From: Bacillota bacterium
GTDB lineage: Bacteria > Bacillota > Clostridia > UBA1381
Direction: 5' to 3'
Assembly: GCA_021205715.1 (NCBI GenBank)
Contig: JAJPXA010000194.1
Location: 1-7,211 of the forward strand
DNA length: 7,211 nt
The notes beneath the pieces were generated by a model that was not told where the DNA came from, did no database searches, and worked only from the letters and a program-made list of their open reading frames with translations. Position numbers and translations under genes: made by a program. This document shows positions 1-5,500 of the stretch, in pieces; the stretch's first letter is position 1; the number at the start of each line of letters is the position of its first letter.

Positions 1-4
1 ACCG

Positions 5-10
5 CCTCCT
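5..10 (-). promoter_or_regulatory. Ribosome binding site of a leftward gene off the window
   Basis: On the minus strand these bases read AGGAGG, a perfect Shine-Dalgarno sequence. Only four bases remain before the window ends, so the start codon must lie a few bases beyond the left edge. Together with the promoter and CtsR operator just upstream it shows that a gene transcribed leftward begins there. The gene itself cannot be seen. Confidence 0.75.
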
Positions 11-20
11 TAAATTTAAC

Positions 21-37
21 TTTGACTTTCTTTGACC
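21..37 (-). promoter_or_regulatory. CtsR heat-shock operator
   Basis: The minus strand reads GGTCAAA-GAA-AGTCAAA, a direct heptad repeat with a 3-nt spacer. It matches the known CtsR box (RGTCAAA-NAN-RGTCAAA) at every defined position. CtsR is the Firmicutes repressor of class III heat-shock genes (clpB, clpC, clpE, clpP, the ctsR-mcsAB-clpC operon, in some species groES or hsp genes). The box lies just downstream of the predicted start of transcription and before the ribosome binding site, so bound CtsR would block promoter clearance or binding. The controlled gene is inferred to be a Clp chaperone or protease gene, but it is off the window. Confidence 0.85.
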
Positions 38-48
38 TTTCAATAGTT

Positions 49-76
49 ATTATAACCCTTTTATCGCAAAAGGCAA
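49..76 (-). promoter_or_regulatory. Sigma-A promoter of the leftward CtsR-controlled gene
   Basis: On the minus strand a -35 box TTGCCT (76 to 71) is followed after 16 nt by a perfect -10 box TATAAT (54 to 49). Transcription would begin near base 42, a few bases ahead of the CtsR operator at 37 to 21. The spacing of promoter, operator and ribosome binding site is that of a typical CtsR-repressed gene. Confidence 0.7.
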
Positions 77-130
77 TTAATAAAGTGTATAATATATATG
101 AATATTTTATGAATACCCGAATTTACGCTA

Positions 131-159
131 TTGCAATTGCGTGATATATGTGGTATAAT
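131..159 (+). promoter_or_regulatory. Promoter of the folC riboswitch operon
   Basis: A -35 box TTGCAA (131-136) and a perfect -10 box TATAAT (154-159) are separated by 17 nt. The -10 is extended by TG at 151-152. The start of transcription should fall near 165-168, about a dozen bases before the THF aptamer, so the aptamer sits at the 5' end of the transcript. No other promoter of comparable quality precedes folC. Confidence 0.8.
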
Positions 160-178
160 GTTCCGGTAATAACAAGAT

Positions 179-273
179 ACAGAGTAGAGGAATACGCGTT
201 AAGTGTCCGCGGAACGGGGAGTTGTCTGCGGGACGAAAAGCTTTGCTTGCGGTGTGTTCTTCGCATCCCGCTG
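179..273 (+). ncRNA. Tetrahydrofolate (THF) riboswitch aptamer
   Basis: The segment carries the conserved blocks I recall for the folT/THF riboswitch class: AGAGTAG (181-187), CGCGTTAAGTG (195-205), GACGAAAAGC (232-241), TTGCGGTG (247-254) and GCATCC (263-268). The folding also fits. P1 is CAG 180-182 with CTG 271-273. P2 is a 9-bp helix of 187-195 with 254-262 containing two G-U pairs. P3 is GTCCGC 205-210 with 228-234 and one bulged G. A small hairpin AGC/GCT lies at 239-247. The loop GGGA (within 216-220) can form the expected pseudoknot with TCCC 266-269. The element senses reduced folates and controls folate synthesis or transport genes in Firmicutes. It lies directly ahead of folC, a known target. 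The lysine riboswitch was considered and rejected. Confidence 0.93.
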
Positions 274-307
274 AGATAATTTATATTATATATTATTAAA
301 ACAGCGG
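268..307 (+). promoter_or_regulatory. Antiterminator of the THF riboswitch
   Basis: CCGCTG at 268-273 is exactly complementary to CAGCGG at 302-307, the 5' arm of the terminator. ATAAT 276-280 can add pairs with ATTAT 292-296. Bases 268-273 are also the 3' strand of aptamer P1 and part of the pseudoknot. THF binding should therefore occupy them, free the terminator arm and stop transcription. Without THF the antiterminator forms and folC is transcribed. The pairing is seen in the sequence; the switching direction is inferred. Confidence 0.7.
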
Positions 308-328
308 TTTTTATACTGCTGTTTTTTT
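301..328 (+). terminator. Intrinsic terminator (riboswitch expression platform)
   Basis: ACAGCGG (301-307) pairs with CTGCTGT (316-322) through one G-T wobble around an 8-nt AT-rich loop, and seven T follow (322-328). It lies between the THF aptamer and the folC ribosome binding site, so it acts as a conditional attenuator and not as the end of an upstream gene; no gene precedes it on this strand. Confidence 0.85.
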
Positions 329-356
329 GCATATTTTTAAAATCGGAGGGATTTTA

Positions 357-1589
357 ATGGACTACGCCGAGGCAACGGAATACATTCGCGGCATCGAAAA
401 ATACGGAAGCGTTTTGGGGCTTGACAATATGCGCCGCCTCACAGCCGAGCTTGGCAATGTCGAGAACACGCTTAACATCATCCATATCGCCGGAACAAAC
501 GGCAAAGGCTCGTGCGGCGCGTTTATCGATGCGATTCTGCGCGATGCGGGTTACAGCGTGTGCCGCTATGTTTCGCCGGCGGTGTTCGAATACAGAGAAC
601 ACTTTCAATATAACGGCGAAAACATAACCGAGGACGAGCTTGCCGCGGTTATTTCGCGCGTAAGGCGCGCGGCGGACAATATCTGTCCTCATCCGACGGT
701 GTTTGAGGTCGAAACGGCGGCGGCGTTTTTATACTGCACCGACAAAAAATGCGATTACGCCATCTTGGAAACCGGTATGGGCGGCCGATACGACGCGGTG
801 AATATCATTTCAAAAAGCAAAATGAGCGTTATAACCTCAATCGGTATGGACCATACCGCGTTTTTGGGCGATACGATTGAAAAAATCGCCTATGAAAAGG
901 CGGGCATAATTAAAGAAAACGGGAGTGTTGTGTCTGCGGTTCAGATTAAGGCGGCGGCGGACGTTATCGAGGATGTCTGCATAGAAAAGCACGCGCGGCT
1001 GACTGTCGCGGACAAGCTGTCGAACATCAGGCAAAATGTATTCGATTATGACGATATGCGCGACGTTAAAATTTCCCTTAACGGCGCGTTTCAGCCGTAC
1101 AACGCCGCCGCCGCAATCGAGGTATGCACGGAGCTGGGAATATCGGAGGAGCATATACGGTGCGGGCTCGCGAATACCAAATGGCGCGGGCGCTTTGAAA
1201 CGATATGTGAAAATCCCTTGATTATAGCCGACGGAGCGCACAACCCCGCCGCCGCCGCGGCGCTTGCCGATACGATAAGGGAAAATTTCGGCGGAAAACG
1301 TCTGAATTTTATAATGGGCGTATTAAAGGATAAGGAATACAACAAAATAGCGGCGCTCACCGCGCCGTTGGCGGATATGATATACACGGTAACGCCCGAT
1401 AATGCGCGCGCGCTCAACGCGAAATCGCTTGCGGACGCGGTAAGGGTATACAACAAAAACGTTGAGGCAACCGACATAAAAACAGCGGTAAAGAAATGCG
1501 CGGCGGACAAGGAGCGCGTCACGATAGCGTTTGGGTCGCTGTCGTATTTGGGAGATTTGACAAAGGCGGTGGAAAATGAAAAGGTGTGA
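357..1589 (+). CDS. folC: Bifunctional folylpolyglutamate synthase / dihydrofolate synthase
   Basis: A cytoplasmic Mur-ligase-family enzyme that joins glutamate to dihydropteroate and/or lengthens the polyglutamate tail of reduced folates, using ATP. The 410-residue product has a normal family length. Visible motifs are the ATP P-loop GTNGKGS (46-52), the SP..F.Y.E.F..NG folate-side segment (73-87), ETGMGGRYDAVN (138-149), the GMDH histidine (166), the YEKAGIIK lysine 181 that is carbamylated in this family, the GAFQPYNAAAA hinge (243-253), and DGAHNP (292-297) at the start of the glutamate-ligase domain. The hinge has Phe where many homologues have His (G.HQ..NA). The ATG at 357 is chosen because GGAGGG lies 6 nt upstream (345-350); an in-frame TTG at 327 falls inside the terminator. 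The gene sits behind a THF riboswitch, so the end product should repress it. The downstream gene overlaps it by 14 nt. The sequence does not show whether both FolC activities are present. Confidence 0.96.
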   Translation: MDYAEATEYIRGIEKYGSVLGLDNMRRLTAELGNVENTLNIIHIAGTNGKGSCGAFIDAILRDAGYSVCRYVSPAVFEYREHFQYNGENITEDELAAVISRVRRAADNICPHPTVFEVETAAAFLYCTDKKCDYAILETGMGGRYDAVNIISKSKMSVITSIGMDHTAFLGDTIEKIAYEKAGIIKENGSVVSAVQIKAAADVIEDVCIEKHARLTVADKLSNIRQNVFDYDDMRDVKISLNGAFQPYNAAAAIEVCTELGISEEHIRCGLANTKWRGRFETICENPLIIADGAHNPAAAAALADTIRENFGGKRLNFIMGVLKDKEYNKIAALTAPLADMIYTVTPDNARALNAKSLADAVRVYNKNVEATDIKTAVKKCAADKERVTIAFGSLSYLGDLTKAVENEKV

Positions 1590-2052
1590 CAATATTTTAA
1601 ACAACGAGTATTACCGCCGCTGTATAGACAGAACCGGCGAGTATGAAAAAGACAGAATTTACTGCCTGCACGATATGACGCACGCGCTGGACGTCGCGCG
1701 AATCGCGTACATACGCGCGCTCGAAACGAACAGCGGCATAAAAAAGGACGTTATTTACGCGGCGGCGCTCGTACACGACGCCGGACGGTGTATGCAGTAC
1801 GAAAACGGCACGCCGCATAACGAGGCGGCGGCGGCGATTGCCGAAAGAGTGCTTCCCGAATGCGGGTACAGCGTCGGCGAGGTTAAGGAAATCGCCGACG
1901 CGGTTATGGCGCACAGGGATGGTGAAGCCGGCACGGAGCTTGCCGGTGTTTTAAAGTTCGCCGACGATATGTCGCGTATGTGCCTGTGGTGCAAAGCAAA
2001 GGCAACGTGCAAATGGGATGAGGAGGATATGAACGTCACACTGGAATATTGA
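1576..2052 (+). CDS. Small HD-domain phosphohydrolase in the folate operon
   Basis: The 158-residue protein is a stand-alone HD-superfamily domain. Candidate metal ligands are His36 (in HDMTHALDVA), the His67-Asp68 pair (ALVHDAGR), His81, His113 (VMAHRDG) and Asp130 (KFADDMSR). All are in the order expected for a metal-dependent phosphohydrolase acting on nucleotides or other phosphoesters. The tail has a cysteine group, C136-x2-C139-x5-C145, which might bind metal; there is no membrane segment or signal peptide. The ATG lies inside the 3' end of folC (14-nt overlap), preceded by a purine-rich GGTGGAA site, so the two are translationally coupled and share the THF riboswitch. From context I infer a folate-pathway role, for example removing phosphates from dihydroneopterin triphosphate, but the substrate is not shown by the sequence. 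Similar HD proteins accompany fol genes in some Clostridia, as far as I recall. Confidence 0.85.
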   Translation: MKRCDNILNNEYYRRCIDRTGEYEKDRIYCLHDMTHALDVARIAYIRALETNSGIKKDVIYAAALVHDAGRCMQYENGTPHNEAAAAIAERVLPECGYSVGEVKEIADAVMAHRDGEAGTELAGVLKFADDMSRMCLWCKAKATCKWDEEDMNVTLEY

Positions 2053-2286
2053 CGCGCAAAGAACATTTTCCGTAAGTGTAAGATTATAACAATGCGCGTC
2101 AAGAGTCTTGCTTTGTCCGGCGACAATGATATTATATCCCTCGGCAACTCTGCCGTTTACCACGGTTTCTATATCCGTTGAATAAATATTTCCGACAACA
2201 TCCCCGTTCGACGCACCTGCCGTCAATTGAGATGCTGCCAAAATCAATACCGGCAAAAGTGCCGCCGCAACAAAAAATTTTTTCAT
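1951..2286 (-). pseudogene. 5' fragment of a secreted cell-surface protein gene (probable)
   Basis: The reading frame starts at an ATG with a good ribosome binding site (AAAGGAGA, 2299 to 2292) and a strong promoter upstream. It encodes 111 residues. Residues 1-25 form a clear Sec signal peptide: KK, then a hydrophobic run, then an AGA or GAS cleavage site. The next part, VVGNIYSTDIETVVNG...GYNI (30-53), resembles the beginning of clostridial secreted proteins with copper-amine-oxidase-N-like or 'stalk' domains. After residue 53 (about base 2128) this resemblance stops, where such proteins normally continue for hundreds of residues. The last 102 nt run antisense through the HD gene and look like accidental coding. 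I therefore read it as a truncated gene whose 3' part was lost. A genuine short secreted peptide is the alternative. Confidence 0.55.
2049..2102. repeat. Perfect 10-bp inverted repeat at the HD gene stop codon
   Basis: TTGACGCGCA (2049-2058) and TGCGCGTCAA (2093-2102) are exact reverse complements around a 34-nt AT-rich centre. The left arm contains the TGA stop of the HD gene. The right arm falls within the minus-strand gene fragment, just past its last recognisable homology. There is no T-run after either arm and the loop is long, so it is not a standard intrinsic terminator. It could be a mRNA 3' stem, a protein site or a scar of rearrangement. Confidence 0.6.
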
Positions 2287-2408
2287 AAATTTCTCCTTTC
2301 CACTTCTTCTGCGTATATACAATCGATAATCAAACAAACCCCAATCGGCAAAAACGACAAGAGATTTTTTCGATTTCGGCAAGCCGCCCCCGCAGTTTAC
2401 TCCGATAC
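2287..2408 (-). other. Untranslated leader of the secreted-protein fragment (about 120 nt)
   Basis: From the predicted transcription start near 2408 to the ATG at 2286 there are about 120 nt without a gene on either strand. The region is G-rich at its start (GCGGGGGCGG on the minus strand), with short pairings such as CGG-CTTG-CCG and AATCG/CGATT. I do not recognise a known riboswitch in it; it ends with the ribosome binding site. Confidence 0.35.
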
Positions 2409-2414
2409 AGATAC

Positions 2415-2443
2415 AGTATATCATAAAATTCAACCCCTGTCCA
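2415..2443 (-). promoter_or_regulatory. Sigma-A promoter of the secreted-protein fragment
   Basis: On the minus strand TGGACA (2443 to 2438) is followed after 17 nt by TATACT (2420 to 2415). A TG one base before the -10 makes it an extended -10 promoter. It lies just downstream of the terminator of the large surface-protein gene, so the fragment is an independent transcription unit. Confidence 0.7.
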
Positions 2444-2455
2444 TAAATTTCAAGC

Positions 2456-2489
2456 AAAAACGGTGCAGTATAAAACTGCACCGTTTTTT
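2456..2489. terminator. Bidirectional intrinsic terminator
   Basis: CGGTGCAGT (2461-2469) and ACTGCACCG (2475-2483) form a perfect 9-bp stem around a 5-nt loop. It is flanked by five A on the left and six T on the right, so it has a T-run in both directions. On the minus strand it lies 38 nt after the stop of the large surface-protein gene and ends that transcript. On the plus strand it is the first good terminator after the folC-HD operon. Confidence 0.9.
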
Positions 2490-2526
2490 GAATCAAACAT
2501 TATTCATCAATGTCATTGCAAAGCGA

Positions 2527-5500
2527 TTACTCCTCCGTATCTTCGGATACAACTTTGGTATTCATCGCTTTGATTATAGCGTCATATGCCCAGAATGAGT
2601 CGTCCACATCAGTGGGAACGTTATTCGTTACAAGCGTGCCGTCCGCGACGAGATGATTCATTATCGTAACGGTTTCCGCTCTTGTAACCGAGCCGTTCGG
2701 TCTGAACGTTCCGTCCTCATAGCCGGTTATATATCCCTTGTCATACAAGGTCATTATATATTCCGCCGCCCACGAGTCCTTAATATCGTCAAACGCGGGT
2801 TCGGAATCGGAAAGCTCGCAGTTAATCATTCTTGTGACAACCGCGCACAGCTCGCCTCTCGATATATCGCCGTTCGGTCTGAACGTTCCGTCCTCGTAAC
2901 CGTTCATAATGCCGTTTGCGGTCAAATAGCCGACATAGCCCGCGTACCACGCGCCGCTCGGAATATCGTCATAGTCCGCCTCATAATCCGAATCACCGTC
3001 AACGCAAATCCGCGCCGCTATCGCCGCGATTTCGGCTCTTGTCACGTACGCGTTCGGTCTGAACGTTCCGTCCTCGTAACCCGATATATACGCGCCGACA
3101 TAATTCGGTATTATATATGACTCGTTCTCATCGCCGGTGTTATCCGTTGATTTTTCGTCATCCGCCGCCGCGGCGTTTATCGTGACAGATGCAGTTACGC
3201 CGGAAACAGATGCCGTTATTAGAGCTGTACCCTCGCCGACAACCGTTACATTGCCGTCCGAATCGACAACGGCTACGTCCGAATCGCTCGTCGTATACGT
3301 CGGGTCGGCAGTCGTTCCCGTAATCGTAGGCGTAAGCGCGAACTCATCGCCCACGACAGCGTCTATGCTGTCCGCATCAAAGCTTATCAGGGTACTGCTC
3401 GATGTAGTCGGCGCCGAGCTGTTATTACTGCTCTTCTTTTCTATCGTCACGCTGTATTCCTTAGATACTCCGTATTGGTTTGTAACGGTATACACAACCG
3501 GTTCGCTCTTGGATTTCGAGAAATCCTGCGCGCCCTTGGGGGTATAATCCGCGCCGTCGGTGCATACCACCTCGGGCGTAATCGCTTTAAGACTTCCGGA
3601 GCTTATAAGTATATATATGCTGTCGTCGCCGTACACGGTTTCTTCCTTTTGCTTGTCAACCGTGAAGCTCGTTATCTGCGGCGCCACACCGTTTTTAACT
3701 ACATAAACGGTATACGTGACATCCTCGTCATCCGCTGATGAAAGCGTATAGGTCACGGGGTTATTATCATCGCTGAAATCCTGCGCGCCTGTCGGCGTAA
3801 TGCTGTCCGCATCAAACTCAATTTCCGGCTCCACGCTCGTCATATCCGTGTTATACGGAACGGTTATCGTTATATCCGTGCCGTCTATTACGGTATCGCC
3901 CTCCTGCGCGGATATCGAAAACGCTGTTATCTCGCGCGTCGTTCTGCGCGGCACGGATATTTCGTCCGTAAAGTCGTATTCCACATCCTCTGCGCCATCC
4001 ACGTTGAAGCTCAGCGTGTATTCCACAGCGCTTTCGGTGCTTTCGTTTTCGGGAAGCGTCAGCGATACTGTCGCTGTTCCGTCGGATATTGTCATTTCGC
4101 CCGACACCGTACTGCCGTCGGAGCCGGTCGCGGTAACCATTGCGGAATCATAGAATATTCCGCTTATATCCACTTTTATATTGCCGCCGGCATATGTTTC
4201 GGGGCTGTCCGAAACGCTTACGCTCTCTATCGTCGGCTCGCCGTAACGCGTGAGTATTATAGTATACACTCTCGAGGTATCGTCCGCCGCCGAAACGGTG
4301 TATGTCGCGTTATTGTAGAAATCAAGCGCTCCGCTTACCTCAACCGCGTCGCCGTCATAGGTGTAAGTCGGCGATGTAGTCACCGCTTTTACGTCATACG
4401 GCATAATTACGGTTATCTCGCCGGTCGTATCGCCCGTTTCCTCAATTTCCGAGCTTAGCTGACCGTCAACCGCAAAGCTTGTAATCGTTCTCGTCGTTCT
4501 TCTCGGAACGGATATTTCCTGCTCCAGCTCATACTCCACGTCCTCATAGCCGTCTACCGTAAATCGAAGCGTGTATTCCTCACGGCTTACGGTATTCTCG
4601 TTTTGGGGAAGCGTCAGCGACGCTGTCGCGGTTCCGTCCGTTACTTCCACGGTGCCCTGAGCCGCCGTGTTTCCGTCGGAATCCACAGCCTCAACCTTAA
4701 CCGTGTCATAGAATATACCGCTTATTTCCACTTCTATCTCGCCGCCGGCATATGTTTCGGGATTGTCCGAAACGCTTACGCTCGCTATAGTCGGCGTTCC
4801 GCCGCGCTTTAACGTTACGGTATACACCCTCGATGTGTCGTCCGCCGCGGAAACGGTATATGTCGCGCTGTTGTAGAAATCAAGCGTTCCCTCCACCGTC
4901 ACCGAGTCGCCGTCATACGTGTAGCTTGGCTCCGTTTCAACCGTTCCCACGTCATACGGCATAGTAACGGTTATTTCACCGGTCGTATCGTCAATTTCAG
5001 TAATAGCCGAGTCTTCCTGACCCTCGATTTCAAAGCTCGTAATCGTTCTCGACGACCTTCTCGGAACCGTTATCGCTCCGTCAAGACCGAAGCTCTGAAG
5101 CGTTCCGTTTACGTTAATGTACAAATCATATATTTTCGCCGCTGTTGTGTCGGTATTTTCGGGGAGATTAAGCGTCAAGGTCAAATGACCGCCGTAAACC
5201 TCCGTATCCCTTGTTATATCGGCATACACAATAGTTCCCGAGCTGCCGCGCAAAACAACATACGCCGCAATTTCGTCGCTCGATATAAAGCTGCCCGTGA
5301 CATCGAACGAAACCTCCGTATCCTTAAATGTTTCGGGCTGCGAGTCTATGCTCACGGCGCTTATCTGCGCGCTGCCGTTCCTTTCGACATACACATCGTA
5401 ATTGCTGTATGTTCCGTCCTCGGCGTATATCGTATACGTTATTGGACAATCGTTAAAATCCTGCGCTCCCGTCGGAACATATGACACACCCGTGTGATAC

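Noticed and set aside
176..275. Lysine riboswitch
   Set aside because: The GAGG and GAAA-type bits look similar, but CGCGTTAAGTG, GCGGTG and GCATCC in this order, the short length and the folC context fit the THF class.
327..356. TTG start for folC giving ten extra residues
   Set aside because: The TTG lies in the T-run end of the riboswitch terminator and has no ribosome binding site, whereas the ATG at 357 has GGAGGG 6 nt upstream.
354..1604. Minus-strand open frames opposite folC
   Set aside because: They are antisense to a gene with full family motifs and have arginine-rich low-meaning translations.
2049..2102. Intrinsic terminator of the folC-HD operon
   Set aside because: The 10-bp stem has a 34-nt loop and no T-run after the right arm, so it does not meet the usual pattern.
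2287..2408. Cyclic-di-GMP riboswitch in the G-rich leader
   Set aside because: The conserved blocks of class I or II are not present; only short local pairings can be seen.
2287..2496. Upstream start (2496) for the minus-strand secreted-protein frame
   Set aside because: The extension covers the terminator stem and the promoter, and would bury the signal peptide inside the protein; the ATG at 2286 has a clear ribosome binding site.
2227..2598. Plus-strand open frame of 123 codons across the intergenic region
   Set aside because: It passes through the bidirectional terminator and a minus-strand promoter, overlaps two minus-strand coding ends and has no ribosome binding site or recognisable product.
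2695..3075. CRISPR-like array from three identical 24-nt blocks
   Set aside because: The blocks encode the same YEDGTFRPN SLH motif in one frame, with 150-nt coding intervals, so they are protein repeats.
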